Shown piece by piece: positions 22,889 to 36,540 of a DNA stretch of 64,000 nucleotides (position 1 is its first letter; each line of letters opens with the position of its first letter). Origin of the DNA: Volvox africanus (taxonomy: Eukaryota > Chlorophyta > Chlorophyceae > Chlamydomonadales > Volvocaceae); NCBI GenBank assembly GCA_030268105.1, contig BSDZ01000026.1, positions 1,430,001 to 1,494,000 on the forward strand. The letters are read 5' to 3'. The notes under the pieces are model-generated. The model ran no database searches and was not told the origin of the DNA. It worked only from the letters and a program-made list of their open reading frames with translations. The position numbers and the translations under genes are program-made.

Positions 22889-22892
22889 TTTT
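22889..22892 (+). terminator. First T4 run downstream of the tRNA-like head
   Basis: TTTT in GATGTTCTTTTGACC. I see no earlier run of four T after the head at 22462, so a Pol III transcript would be about 431 nt and would stop just before the minisatellite. T4 is a minimal terminator. This is a prediction. Confidence 0.35.
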
Positions 22893-23622
22893 GACCTTCC
22901 GATGGTTTGCTTGTAGTATCTACACGTCTGCACCATCAAGCGGGCAGGCTAGCAAGTGGCACATGTGGCTAGCTAGACTTGTGCCGCTAGCTAGACTGAT
23001 GCCGCCAGCTAGATTGGTGCCACTAGCTAGACTGGTATCACTAGCTAGATGTGTGCCGCTAGCTAGACTGGTGCCGCTAGCTAGACTTGTGCCGCCAGCT
23101 AGACTTGTTCCGCCAGCTAGACTGGTGCTGCCAGCTAGACTAGTGCCACTAGCTAGACTTGTGCCGCTAGCTTGACTTGTGCCTCTTGCACCTGTTGCTA
23201 GCTATCAGAATTCGTTTCCCAAGCAATACAGGTTTGGCATGCATCCCAACCCGCCGCTGCACGACTGTGTTTAAAACCATTTTTGCACCCATGCAGGTCT
23301 GCTTGATCTTGGTCGAGCGGTTGTGCTCTTTCCATGTGTGAGTCCATCCATCATCATAAGCAAGCAAGCATGCATGTATGTGCTTCACGGGGCGGCCATG
23401 ATGGCATATGGCATGCATATGGCATGCCGCCCTATCTTGCGAATGAACTGACAAGCAAGCCACGCATATGAAGCAAGCAAGCCAAGCACCTGCTCTTCAG
23501 CGCTGGAATTCACCATTCTTGCTTCATCTATCATTCAGGTGCGTGCGTTATGAGCAGGGGGGACAGCTGCATGGGTGGTCAAACTGAATGAGAGGGGAGG
23601 GCGGTGCTCAACGATGGTGCTC

Positions 23623-24667
23623 AATGTGTGAGCTCTCACGTTGCCACAGGAAAATCTGCAGGATCACATCTTGGCTGTAAGCTTGCACAAGGTCTCATGC
23701 ACTGGTCTCAACCAAATCACATCACATCACATCACATCGGGATCTGGTGGCGGAGAGATCCATCATGTTGCAGCGTGTGTGTCCTACGTCATCCGGAAAA
23801 AACAGATAGATGGTGCATGCATGCATATGACAGAAGCACAGCTGTGGCTTGCATGGATAGCCACTACTGACAGTTCAACCAGGTGCATCAACCAGACGGC
23901 GCATGCGTGATGTTCTTTTGACCTTCTGATGGTTTGCTTGTAGTATCTACATGTCTGCACCATCAAGCGGGCAGGCTAGCAAGTGGCACATGTGGCTAGC
24001 TAGACTTGTGCCGCTAGCTAGACTGGTGCTGCCAGCTAGATTGGTGCCACTAGCTAGACTTGTGCCGCTAGCTAGACTGGTATCACTAGCTAGATGTGTG
24101 CCACTAGCTAGACTTGTGCCGTTAGCTAGACTTGTGCCGCCAGCTAGACTTGTGCCGCCAGCTAGACTGGTGCTGCCAGCTAGACTGGTGCCGCTAGCTA
24201 GACTTGTGCCTCTAGCTTGACATGTGCCTCTTGCACCTGTTGTTAGCTATCAGAATTCGTTTCCCAAGCAATACAGGTTTGGCATGCATCCCAACCCGCC
24301 GCTGCACGACTGTGTTTAAAACCATTTTTGCACCCATGCAGGTCTGCTTGATCTTGGTCGAGCGGTTGTGCTCTTTCCATGTGTGAGTCCATCCATCATC
24401 ATAAGCAAGCAAGCATGCATGTATGTGCTTCACGGGGCGGCCATGATGGCATATCGCATGCATATGGCATGCCGCCCTATCTTGCGAATGAACTGACAAG
24501 CAAGCCACGCATATGAAGCAAGCAAGCCACGCACCTGCTCTTCAGCGCTGGAATTCACCATTCTTGCTTCATCTATCATTCAGGTGCGTGCGTTATGAGC
24601 AGGGGGGACAGCTGCATGGGTGGACAAACTGAATGAGAGGGGAGGGCGGTGCTCAACGATGGTGCTC
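23623..24667 (+). repeat. Monomer 25 (class L, 1,045 bp, 13 x 18 bp)
   Basis: Private GTGTGAGCTC at the start of B puts a stop in the 111-codon frame that is open in most neighbours. Confidence 0.85.
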
Positions 24668-25694
24668 AATGTGTGGGCTCTCACGTTGCTGCACGAAAAT
24701 CTGCAGGATCACATCTTGGCTGTAAGCTTGCACAAGGTCTCATGCACTGGTCTCAACCAAATCACATCACATCACATCACATCGGGATCTGGTGGCAGAG
24801 AGATCCATCATGTTGCAGCGTGTGTGTCCTACGTCATCCGGAAAAGACAGATAGATGGTGCATGCATGCATATGACAGAAGCACAGCTGTGGCTTGCATG
24901 GATAGCCACTACTGACAGTTCAACCAGGTGCATCAACCAGACGGCGCATGCGTGATGTTCTTTTGACCTTCCGATGGTTTGCTTGTAGTATCTACACGTC
25001 TGCACCATCAAGCGGGCAGGCTAGCAAGTGGCACATGTGACTAGCTAGACTTGTGCCGCTAGCTAGACTGCTATCACTAGCTAGACTTGTGCCGCTAGCT
25101 AGACTGGTATCACTAGCTAGATGTGTGCCACTAGCTAGACTTGTGCCGTTAGCTAGACTTGTGCCGCCAGCTAGACTTGTGCCGCCAGCTAGACTGGTGC
25201 TGCCAGCTAGACTGGTGCCGCTAGCTAGACTTGTGCCTCTAGCTTGACATGTGCCTCTTGCACCTGTTGTTAGCTATCAGAATTCGTTTCCCAAGCAATA
25301 CAGGTTTGGCATGCATCCCAAGCCGCCGCTGCACGACTGTGTTTAAAACCATTTTTGCACCCATGCAGGTCTGCTTGATCTTGGTCGAGCGGTTGTGCTC
25401 TTTCCATGTGTGAGTCCATCCATCATCATAAGCAAGCAAGCATGCATGTATGTGCTTCACGGGGCGGCCATGATGGCATATCGCATGCATATGGCATGCC
25501 GCCCTATCTTGCGAATGAACTGACAAGCAGGCCACGCATATGAAGCAAGCAAGCCAAGCACCTGCTCTTCAGCGCTGGAATTCACCATTCTTGCTTCATC
25601 TATCATTCAGGTGCGTGCCTTATGAGCAGGGGGGACAGCTGCATGGGTGGACAAACTGAATGAGAGGGGAGGGCGGTGCTCAACGATGGTGCTC
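24668..25694 (+). repeat. Monomer 26 (class L, 1,027 bp, 12 x 18 bp)
   Basis: B has the GTTGCTGCACGAAAATC variant, shared with monomers 28 and 50. M begins after CACATGTGACTAGC. Confidence 0.85.
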
Positions 25695-26739
25695 AATGTG
25701 TGGGCTCTCACGTTGCCACAGGAAAATCTGAAGGATCACATCTTGGCTGTAAGCTTGCACAAGGTCTCATGCACTGGTCTCTACCAAATCACATCACATC
25801 ACATCACATCGGGATCTGGTGGCGGAGAGATCCATTATGTTGCAGCGTGTGTGTCCTACGTCATCCGGAAAAAACAGATAGATGGTGCATGCATGCATAT
25901 GACAGAAGCACAGCTGTGGCTTGCATGGATAGCCACTACTGACAGTTCAACCAGGTGCATCAACCAGACGGCGCATGCGTGATGTTCTTTTGACCTTCTG
26001 ATGGTTTGCTTGTAGTATCTACATGTCTGCACCATCAAGCGGGCAGGCTAGCAAGTGGCACATGTGGCTAGCTAGACTTGTGCCGCTAGCTAGACTGGTG
26101 CTGCCAGCTAGATTGGTGCCGCTAGCTAGACTTGTGCCGCTAGCTAGACTGGTATCACTAGCTAGATGTGTGCCACTAGCTAGACTTGTGCCGTTAGCTA
26201 GACTTGTGCCGCCAGCTAGACTTGTGCCGCCAGCTAGACTGGTGCTGCCAGCTAGACTGGTGCCGCTAGCTAGACTTGTGCCTCTAGCTTGACATGTGCC
26301 TCTTGCACCTGTTGTTAGCTATCAGAATTCGTTTCCCAAGCAATACAGGTTTGGCATGCATCCCAACCCGCCGCTGCACGACTGTGTTTAAAACCATTTT
26401 TGCACCCATGCAGGTCTGCTTGATCTTGGTCGAGCGGTTGTGCTCTTTCCATGTGTGAGTCCATCCATCATCATAAGCAAGCAAGCATGCATGTATGTGC
26501 TTCACGGGGCGGCCATGATGGCATATCGCATGCATATGGCATGCCGCCCTATCTTGCGAATGAACTGACAAGCAAGCCACGCATATGAAGCAAGCAAGCC
26601 ACGCACCTGCTCTTCAGCGCTGGAATTCACCATTCTTGCTTCATCTATCATTCAGGTGCGTGCCTTATGAGCAGGGGGGACAGCTGCATGGGTGGACAAA
26701 CTGAATGAGAGGGGAGGGCGGTGCTCAACGATGGTGCTC
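25695..26739 (+). repeat. Monomer 27 (class L, 1,045 bp, 13 x 18 bp)
   Basis: The preceding module A has GTGCGTGCCTTATG. B mixes CTGAAGG with CTCTACCAAATC, a recombinant of variants found separately elsewhere. Confidence 0.85.
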
Positions 26740-27766
26740 AATGTGTGGGCTCTCACGTTGCTGCACGAAAATCTGCAGGATCACATCTTGGCTGTAAGCT
26801 TGCACAAGGTCTCATGCACTGGTCTCAACCAAATCACATCACATCACATCACATCGGGATCTGATGGCAGAGAGATCCATCATGTTGCAGCGTGTGTGTC
26901 CTACGTCATCCGGAAAAGACAGATAGATGGTGCATGCATGCATATGACAGAAGCACAGCTGTGGCTTGCATGGATAGCCACTACTGACAGTTCAACCAGG
27001 TGCATCAACCAGACGGCGCATGCGTGATGTTCTTTTGACCTTCCAATGGTTTGCTTGTAGTATCTACACGTCTGCACCATCAAGCGGGCAGGCTAGCAAG
27101 TGGCACATGTGACTAGCTAGACTTGTGCCGCTAGCTAGACTGCTATCACTAGCTAGACTTGTGCCGCTAGCTAGACTGGTATCACTAGCTAGATGTGTGC
27201 CACTAGCTAGACTTGTGCCGTTAGCTAGACTTGTGCCGCCAGCTAGACTTGTGCCGCCAGCTAGACTGGTGCTGCCAGCTAGACTGGTGCCGCTAGCTAG
27301 ACTTGTGCCTCTAGCTTGACATGTGCCTCTTGCACCTGTTGTTAGCTATCAGAATTCGTTTCCCAAGCAATACAGGTTTGGCATGCATCCCAAGCCGCCG
27401 CTGCACGACTGTGTTTAAAACCATTTTTGCACCCATGCAGGTCTGCTTGATCTTGGTCGAGCGGTTGTGCTCTTTCCATGTGTGAGTCCATCCATCATCA
27501 TAAGCAAGCAAGCATGCATGTATGTGCTTCACGGGGCGGCCATGATGGCATATCGCATGCATATGGCATGCCGCCCTATCTTGCGAATGAACTGACAAGC
27601 AGGCCACGCATATGAAGCAAGCAAGCCACGCACCTGCTCTTCAGCGCTGGAATTCACCATTCTTGCTTCATCTATCATTCAGGTGCGTGCCTTATGAGCA
27701 GGGGGGACAGCTGCATGGGTGGACAAACTGAATGAGAGGGGAGGGCGGTGCTCAACGATGGTGCTC
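26740..27766 (+). repeat. Monomer 28 (class L, 1,027 bp, 12 x 18 bp)
   Basis: Near copy of monomer 26 at +2,072 bp, with GATGGCAGA and a CCTTCCAATGG variant. Confidence 0.85.
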
Positions 27767-28829
27767 AATGTGTGGGCTCTCACGTTGCCGCAGGAAAATC
27801 TGAAGGATCACATCTTGGCTGTAAGCTTGCACAAGGCCTCATGTACTGGTCTCAACCAAATCACATCACATCACATCACATCGGGATCTGGTGGCAGAGA
27901 GATCCATCATGTTGCAGCGTGTGTGTCCTACGTCATCCGGAAAAGACAGATAGATGGTGCATGCATGCATATGACAGAAGCACAGCTGTGGCTTGCATGG
28001 ATAGCCACTACTGATTGTTCAACAAGGTGCATCAACCAGACGGTGCATGCGTGATGTTCTTTTGACCTTCCGATGGTTTGCTTGTAGTATCTACATGTCT
28101 GCACCATCAAGCGGGCAGGCTAGCAAGTAGCATATGTGGCTAGCTAGACTTGTGCCACCAGCTAGACTTGTGCCGCTAGCTAGACAGGTGCCACCAGCTA
28201 GACTGGTGCCGCTAGCTAGACTGGTGCCACTAGCTAGACTGGTGCCACTAGCTAGACTGGTGCCGCTAGCTAGATTTGTGCCTCCAGCTTGACTGGTGCC
28301 GCTAGCTTGACTTGTGCCGCTTGCTAGACTTGTGCCGCTAGCTAGACTTGTGCCACTAGCTAGACTTGTGCTGCTAGCTTGACTTGTGCCTCTTGCACCT
28401 GGTGCTAGCTATCAGAATTCGTTTCCCAAGCAATACAGGTTTGGCATGCATCCCAACCCGTCGCTGCACGACTGTGTTTAAAACCATTTTTGCACCCATG
28501 CAGGTCTGCTTGATCTTGGTCGAGCGGTTGTGCTCTTTCCATGTGTGAGTCCATCCATCATCATAAGCAAGCAAGCATGCATGTATGTGCTTCACGGGGC
28601 GGCCATGATGGCATATCGCATGCATATGGCATGCCGCCCTATCTTGCAAATGAACTGAGAAGCAAGCCACGCATATGAAGCAAGCAAGCCACGCACCTGC
28701 TCTTCAGCGCTGGAATTCACCATTCTTGCTTCATCTATCATTCAGGTGCGTGCGTTATGAGCAGGGGGGACAGCTGCATGGGTGGACAAACTGAATGAGA
28801 GGAGAGGGCGGTGCTCAACGATGGTGCTC
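27767..28829 (+). repeat. Monomer 29 (class L, 1,063 bp, 14 x 18 bp)
   Basis: B has ACTGATTGTTCAACAAGG, shared with monomers 31 and 36. Its A has AACCCGTCGCTG and TTGCAAATGAACTGAG. Confidence 0.85.
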
Positions 28830-29464
28830 AATGTGTGGGCTCTCACGTTGCCGCAGGAAAATCTGAAGGATCACATCTTGGCTGTAAGCTTGCACAAGGC
28901 CTCATGTACTGGTCTCAACCAAATCACATCACATCACATCACATCGGGATCTGGTGGCAGAGAGATCCATCATGTTGCAGCGTGTGTGTCCTACGTCATC
29001 CGGAAAAGACAGATAGATGGTGCATGCATGCATATGACAGAAGCACAGCTGTGGCTTGCATGGATAGCCACTACTGACAGTTCAACCAGGTCCATCAACC
29101 AGACTGCGCATGCGTGATGTTCTTTTGACCTTCCGATGGTTTGCTTGTAGTATCTACACGTCTGCACCATCAAGCGGGCAGGCTAGCAAGTGGCACATGT
29201 GGCTAGCTAGACTCGTGCCGCTAGCTAGACTGGTGCCACAAGCTAGACTTGTGCCGCTAGCTAGACTGGTGCCGCAAGGTAGACATGTGTCGCTAGCTTG
29301 ACTTGTGCCGCCAGCTAGACTTGTGCCGCTAGCTAGACTTGTACCGCTTGCTAGACTTGTGCCTCTTGCACCTGTTGCTAGCTAGCAAATCCGCCGACCT
29401 GACTTCAAATTGCAGCGTGAGCTGCCTGCGCGGCTGAGCAGAACGCTCATCCAGGATGCTCATC
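28830..29464 (+). repeat. Monomer 30 (class S, 635 bp, 9 x 18 bp)
   Basis: M contains CAAGGTAGACATGTGTCG. With monomer 31 it forms an S-L dimer of 1,698 bp, followed by a related dimer in monomers 32-33. Confidence 0.85.
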
Positions 29465-30527
29465 AATGTGTGGGCTCTCACGTTGCCGCAGGAAAATCTG
29501 AAGGATCACATCTTGGCTGTAAGCTTGCACAAGGCCTCATGTACTGGTCTCAACCAAATCACATCACATCACATCACATCGGGATCTGGTGGCGGAGAGA
29601 TCCATCATGTTGCAGCATGTGTGTCCTACGTCATCCGGAAAAGACAGATAGATGGTGCATGCATGCATATGACAGAAGCACAGCTGTGGCTTGCATGGAT
29701 AGCCACTACTGATTGTTCAACAAGGTGCATCAACCAGACGGTGCATGCGTGATGTTCTTTTGACCTTCCGATGGTTTGCTTGTAGTATCTACATGTCTGC
29801 ACCATCAAGCGGGCAGGCTAGCAAGTAGCACATGTGGCTAGCTAGACTTGTGCCACCAGCTAGACTTGTGCCGCTAGCTAGACAGGTGCCACCAGCTAGA
29901 CTGGTGCCGCTAGCTAGACTGGTGCCACTAGCTAGACTGGTGCCACTAGCTAGACTGGTGCCGCTAGCTAGATTTGTGCCTCCAGCTTGACTGGTGCCGC
30001 TAGCTTGACTTGTGCCGCTTGCTAGACTTGTGCCGCTAGCTAGACTTGTGCCACTAGCTAGACTTGTGCTGCTAGCTTGACTTGTGCCTCTTGCACCTGG
30101 TGCTAGCTATCAGAATTCGTTTCCCAAGCAATACAGGTTTGGCATGCATCCCAACCCGTCGCTGCACGACTGTGTTTAAAACCATTTTTGCACCCATGCA
30201 GGTCTGCTTGATCTTGGTCGAGCGGTTGTGCTCTTTCCATGTGTGAGTCCATCCATCATCATAAGCAAGCAAGCATGCATGTATGTGCTTCACGGGGCGG
30301 CCATGATGGCATATCGCATGCATATGGCATGCCGCCCTATCTTGCAAATGAACTGAGAAGCAAGCCACGCATATGAAGCAAGCAAGCCACGCACCTGCTC
30401 TTCAGCGCTGGAATTCACCATTCTTGCTTCATCTATCATTCAGGTGCGTGCGTTATGAGCAGGGGGGACAGCTGCATGGGTGGACAAACTGAATGAGAGG
30501 AGAGGGCGGTGCTCAACGATGGTGCTC
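29465..30527 (+). repeat. Monomer 31 (class L, 1,063 bp, 14 x 18 bp)
   Basis: M matches monomer 29, so the S junction lies between two related units. B has GGTGGCGGAG. Confidence 0.85.
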
Positions 30528-31162
30528 AATGTGTGGGCTCTCACGTTGCCGCAGGAAAATCTGAAGGATCACATCTTGGCTGTAAGCTTGCACAAGGCCT
30601 CATGTACTGGTCTCAACCAAATCACATCACATCACATCACATCGGGATCTGATGGCAGAGAGATCCATCATGTTGCAGCATGTGTGTCCTACGTCATCCG
30701 GAAAAAACAGATGGATGGTGCATGCATGCATATGACAGAAGCACAGCTGTGGCTTGCATGGATAGCCACTACTGACAGTTCAACCAGGTCCATCAACCAG
30801 ACTGCGCATGCGTGATGTTCTTTTGACCTTCCGATGGTTTGCTTGTAGTATCTACACGTCTGCACCATCAAGCGGGCAGGCTAGCAAGTGGCACATGTGG
30901 CTAGCTAGACTCGTGCCGCTAGCTAGACTGGTGCCACAAGCTAGACTTGTGCCGCTAGCTAGACTGGTGCCGCAAGGTAGACATGTGTCGCTAGCTTGAC
31001 TTGTGCCGCCAGCTAGACTTGCGCCGCTAGCTAGACTTGTACCGCTTGCTAGACTTGTGCCTCTTGCACCTGTTGCTAGCTAGCAAATCCGCCGACCTGA
31101 CTTCAAATTGCAGCGTGAGCTGCCTGCGCGGCTGAGCAGAACGCTCATCCAGGATGCTCATC
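30528..31162 (+). repeat. Monomer 32 (class S, 635 bp, 9 x 18 bp)
   Basis: Recurs at +2,689 bp as monomer 35. Private AGACTTGCGCCG in M. Confidence 0.85.
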
Positions 31163-32189
31163 AATGTGTGGGCTCTCACGTTGCCGCAGGAAAATCTGAA
31201 GGATCACATCTTGGCTGTAAGCTTGCACAAGGCCTCATGTACTGGTCTCAACCAAATCACATCACATCACATCACATCGGGATCTGGTGGCAGAGAGATC
31301 CATCATGTTGCAGCGTGTGTGTCCTACGTCATCCGGAAAAGACAGATAGATGGTGCATGCATGCATATGACAGAAGCACAGCTGTGGCTTGCATGGATAG
31401 CCACTACTGACAGTTCAACCAGGTGCATCAACCAGACGGCGCATGCGTGATGTTCTTTTGACCTTCCGATGGTTTGCTTGTAGTATCTACACGTCTGCAC
31501 CATCAAGCGGGCAGGCTAGCAAGTGGCACATGTGGCTAGCTAGACTTGTGCCGCTAGCTAGACTGATGCCGCCAGCTAGATTGGTGCCACTAGCTAGACT
31601 GCTATCACTAGCTAGACTTGTGCCGCTAGCTAGACTGGTGCCGCTAGCTAGACTTGTGCCGCCAGCTAGACTTGTTCCGCCAGCTAGACTGGTGCTGCCA
31701 GCTAGACTAGTGCCACTAGCTAGACTTGTGCCGCTAGCTTGACTTGTGCCTCTTGCACCTGTTGCTAGCTAGCAGAATTCGTTTCCCAAGCAATACAGGT
31801 TTGGCATGCATCCCAACCCGCCGCTGCACGACTGTGTTTAAAACCATTTTTGCACCCATGCAGGTCTGCTTGATCTTGGTCGAGCGGTTGTGCTCTTTCC
31901 ATGTGTGAGTCCATCCATCATCACAAGCAAGCATGCATGCATGTATGTGCTTCACGGGGCGGCCATGATGGCATATCGCATGCATATGGCATGCCGCCCT
32001 ATCTTGCGAATGAACTGACAAGCAAGCCACGCATATGAAGCAAGCAAGCCAAGCACCTGCTCTTCAGCGCTGGAATTCACCATTCTTGCTTCATCTATCA
32101 TTCAGGTGCGTGCGTTATGAGCAGGGGGGACAGCTGCATGGGTGGACAAACTGAATGAGAGGAGAGGGCGGTGCTCAACGATGGTGCTC
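31163..32189 (+). repeat. Monomer 33 (class L, 1,027 bp, 12 x 18 bp)
   Basis: M includes AGACTGATGCCG and TTGTTCCGCC. Its exit is GCTAGCAGAATTCG. Confidence 0.85.
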
Positions 32190-33216
32190 AATGTGTGGGC
32201 TCTCACGTTGCCGCAGGAAAATCTGAAGGATCACATCTTGGCTGTAAGCTTGCACAAGGCCTCATGTACTGGTCTCAACCAAATCACATCACATCACATC
32301 ACATCGGGATCTGGTGGCAGAGAGATCCATCATGTTGCAGCGTGTGTGTCCTACGTCATCCGGAAAAGACAGATAGATGGTGCATGCATGCATATGACAG
32401 AAGCACAGCTGTGGCTTGCATGGATAGCCACTACTGACAGTTCAACCAGGTGCATCAACCAGACGGCGCATGCGTGATGTTCTTTTGACCTTCCGATGGT
32501 TTGCTTGTAGTATCTACACGTCTGCACCATCAAGCGGGCAGGCTAGCAAGTGGCACATGTGGCTAGCTAGACTTGTGCCGCTAGCTAGACTGATGCCGCC
32601 AGCTAGATTGGTGCCACTAGCTAGACTGCTATCACTAGCTAGACTTGTGCCGCTAGCTAGACTGGTGCCGCTAGCTAGACTTGTGCCGCCAGCTAGACTT
32701 GTTCCGCCAGCTAGACTGGTGCTGCCAGCTAGACTAGTGCCACTAGCTAGACTTGTGCCGCTAGCTTGACTTGTGCCTCTTGCACCTGTTGCTAGCTAGC
32801 AGAATTCGTTTCCCAAGCAATACAGGTTTGGCATGCATCCCAACCCGCCGCTGCACGACTGTGTTTAAAACCATTTTTGCACCCATGCAGGTCTGCTTGA
32901 TCTTGGTCGAGCGGTTGTGCTCTTTCCATGTGTGAGTCCATCCATCATCACAAGCAAGCATGCATGCATGTATGTGCTTCACGGGGCGGCCATGATGGCA
33001 TATCGCATGCATATGGCATGCCGCCCTATCTTGCGAATGAACTGACAAGCAAGCCACGCATATGAAGCAAGCAAGCCAAGCACCTGCTCTTCAGCGCTGG
33101 AATTCACCATTCTTGCTTCATCTATCATTCAGGTGCGTGCGTTATGAGCAGGGGGGACAGCTGCATGGGTGGACAAACTGAATGAGAGGAGAGGGCGGTG
33201 CTCAACGATGGTGCTC
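32190..33216 (+). repeat. Monomer 34 (class L, 1,027 bp, 12 x 18 bp)
   Basis: Near-identical neighbour of monomer 33, with the same GCTAGCAGAATTCG exit and CACAAGCAAGCATGC variant in module A. Confidence 0.85.
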
Positions 33217-33851
33217 AATGTGTGGGCTCTCACGTTGCCGCAGGAAAATCTGAAGGATCACATCTTGGCTGTAAGCTTGCACAAGGCCTCATGTACTGGT
33301 CTCAACCAAATCACATCACATCACATCACATCGGGATCTGATGGCAGAGAGATCCATCATGTTGCAGCATGTGTGTCCTACGTCATCCGGAAAAAACAGA
33401 TGGATGGTGCATGCATGCATATGACAGAAGCACAGCTGTGGCTTGCATGGATAGCCACTACTGACAGTTCAACCAGGTCCATCAACCAGACTGCGCATGC
33501 GTGATGTTCTTTTGACCTTCCGATGGTTTGCTTGTAGTATCTACATGTCTGCACCATCAAGCGGGCAGGCTAGCAAGTGGCACATGTGGCTAGCTAGACT
33601 CGTGCCGCTAGCTAGACTGGTGCCACAAGCTAGACTTGTGCCGCTAGCTAGACTGGTGCCGCAAGGTAGACATGTGTCGCTAGCTTGACTTGTGCCGCCA
33701 GCTAGACTTGTGCCGCTAGCTAGACTTGTACCGCTTGCTAGACTTGTGCCTCTTGCACCTGTTGCTAGCTAGCAAATCCGCCGACCTGACTTCAAATTGC
33801 AGCGTGAGCTGCCTGCGCGGCTGAGCAGAACGCTCATCCAGGATGCTCATC
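33217..33851 (+). repeat. Monomer 35 (class S, 635 bp, 9 x 18 bp)
   Basis: Same M as monomer 30. B ends with CTACATGTCTGC rather than CTACACGTCTGC. Confidence 0.85.
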
Positions 33852-34914
33852 AATGTGTGGGCTCTCACGTTGCCGCAGGAAAATCTGAAGGATCACATCT
33901 TGGCTGTAAGCTTGCACAAGGCCTCATGTACTGGTCTCAACCAAATCACATCACATCACATCACATCGGGATCTGGTGGCGGAGAGATCCATCATGTTGC
34001 AGCATGTGTGTCCTACGTCATCCGGAAAAGACAGATAGATGGTGCATGCATGCATATGACAGAAGCACAGCTGTGGCTTGCATGGATAGCCACTACTGAT
34101 TGTTCAACAAGGTGCATCAACCAGACGGTGCATGCGTGATGTTCTTTTGACCTTCCGATGGTTTGCTTGTAGTATCTACATGTCTGCACCATCAAGCGGG
34201 CAGGCTAGCAAGTGGCACATGTGGCTAGCTAGACTTGTGCCGCTAGCTAGACTGATGCCGCCAGCTAGATTGGTGCCACTAGCTAGACTGCTATCACTAG
34301 CTAGACTTGTGCCGCTAGCTAGACTGGTGCCACTAGCTAGACTGAAGCCGCTAGCTAGATTTGTGCCTCCAGCTTGACTAGTGCCGCTAGCTTGACTTGT
34401 GCCGCTTGCTAGACTTGTGCCGCTAGCTAGACTTGTGCCACTAGCTAGACTTGTGCTGCTAGCTTGACTTGTGCCTCTTGCACCTGGTGCTAGCTATCAG
34501 AATTCGTTTCCCAAGCAATACAGGTTTGGCATGCATCCCAACCCGTCGCTGCACGACTGTGTTTAAAACCATTTTTGCACCCATGCAGGTCTGCTTGATC
34601 TTGGTCGAGCGGTTGTGCTCTTTCCATGTGTGAGTCCATCCATCATCATAAGCAAGCAAGCATGCATGTATGTGCTTCACGGGGCGGCCATGATGGCATA
34701 TCGCATGCATATGGCATGCCGCCCTATCTTGCAAATGAACTGAGAAGCAAGCCACGCATATGAAGCAAGCAAGCCACGCACCTGCTCTTCAGCGCTGGAA
34801 TTCACCATTCTTGCTTCATCTATCATTCAGGTGCGTGCGTTATGAGCAGGGGGGACAGCTGCATGGGTGGACAAACTGAATGAGAGGAGAGGGCGGTGCT
34901 CAACGATGGTGCTC
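33852..34914 (+). repeat. Monomer 36 (class L, 1,063 bp, 14 x 18 bp)
   Basis: M includes AGACTGAAGCCG, shared with monomers 39 and 42. Confidence 0.85.
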
Positions 34915-35513
34915 AATGTGTGGGCTCTCACGTTGCCGCAGGAAAATCTGAAGGATCACATCTTGGCTGTAAGCTTGCACAAGGCCTCATGTACTGGTCT
35001 CAACCAAATCACATCACATCACATCACATCGGGATCTGATGGCAGAGAGATCCATCATGTTGCAGCATGTGTGTCCTACGTCATCCGGAAAAAACAGATG
35101 GATGGTGCATGCATGCATATGACAGAAGCACAGCTGTGGCTTGCATGGATAGCCACTACTGACAGTTCAACCAGGTCCATCAACCAGACTGCGCATGCGT
35201 GATGTTCTTTTGACCTTCCGATGGTTTGCTTGTAGTATCTACACGTCTGCACCATCAAGCGGGCAGGCTAGCAAGTGGCACATGTGGCTAGCTAGACTCG
35301 TGCCGCTAGCTAGACTGGTGCCACAAGCTAGACTTGTGCCGCTAGCTTGACTTGTGCCGCCAGCTAGACTTGTGCCGCTAGCTAGACTTGTACCGCTTGC
35401 TAGACTTGTGCCTCTTGCACCTGTTGCTAGCTAGCAAATCCGCCGACCTGACTTCAAATTGCAGTGTGAGCTGCCTGCGCGGCTGAGCAGAACGCTCATC
35501 CAGGATGCTCATC
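34915..35513 (+). repeat. Monomer 37 (class S, 599 bp, 7 x 18 bp)
   Basis: M is the nine-copy S type with two repeats deleted, including the CAAGGT repeat. The tRNA fragment reads TTGCAGTGTGAGC. Confidence 0.85.
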
Positions 35514-36540
35514 AATGTGTGGGCTCTCACGTTGCCGCAGGAAAATCTGAAGGATCACATCTTGGCTGTAAGCTTGCACAAGGCCTCATGTACTGGTCTC
35601 AACCAAATCACATCACATCACATCACATCGGGATCTGGTGGCAGAGAGATCCATCATGTTGCAGCGTGTGTGTCCTACGTCATCCGGAAAAGACAGATAG
35701 ATGGTGCATGCATGCATATGACAGAAGCACAGCTGTGGCTTGCATGGATAGCCACTACTGACAGTTCAACCAGGTGCATCAACCAGACGGCGCATGCGTG
35801 ATGTTCTTTTGACCTTCCGATGGTTTGCTTGTAGTATCTACACGTCTGCACCATCAAGCGGGCAGGCTAGCAAGTGGCACATGTGGCTAGCTAGACTTGT
35901 GCCGCTAGCTAGACTGATGCCGCCAGCTAGATTGGTGCCACTAGCTAGACTGCTATCACTAGCTAGACTTGTGCCGCTAGCTAGACTGGTGCCGCTAGCT
36001 AGACTTGTGCCGCCAGCTAGACTTGTTCCGCCAGCTAGACTGGTGCTGCCAGCTAGACTAGTGCCACTAGCTAGACTTGTGCCGCTAGCTTGACTTGTGC
36101 CTCTTGCACCTGTTGCTAGCTATCAGAATTCGTTTCCCAAGCAATACAGGTTTGGCATGCATCCCAACCCGCCGCTGCACGACTGTGTTTAAAACCATTT
36201 TTGCACCCATGCAGGTCTGCTTGATCTTGGTCGAGCGGTTGTGCTCTTTCCATGTGTGAGTCCATCCAATATCATAAGCAAGCAAGCATGCATGTATGTT
36301 CTTCACGGGGCGGCCATGATGGCATATTGCATGCATATGGCATGCCGCCCTATCTTGCGAATGAACTGACAAGCAAGCCACGCATATGAAGCAAGCAAGC
36401 CAAGCACCTGCTCTTCAGCGCTGGAATTCACCATTCTTGCTTCATCTATCATTCAGGTGCGTGCGTTATGAGCAGGGGGGACAGCTGCATGGGTGGACAA
36501 ACTGAATGAGAGGAGAGGGCGGTGCTCAACGATGGTGCTC
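35514..36540 (+). repeat. Monomer 38 (class L, 1,027 bp, 12 x 18 bp)
   Basis: Its module A has CATCCAATATCATAAG and GTATGTTCTTCACGG, diagnostic for A modules at 36.2, 39.0 and 42.8 kb. Confidence 0.85.

Larger units (their letters stand above)
22575..23622 (+). repeat. Monomer 24 (class L, 1,048 bp, 12 x 18 bp)
   Basis: B contains a local 9-bp expansion that adds 21 bp. It also has GTAAGCATGC in place of the usual HindIII site. Confidence 0.85.
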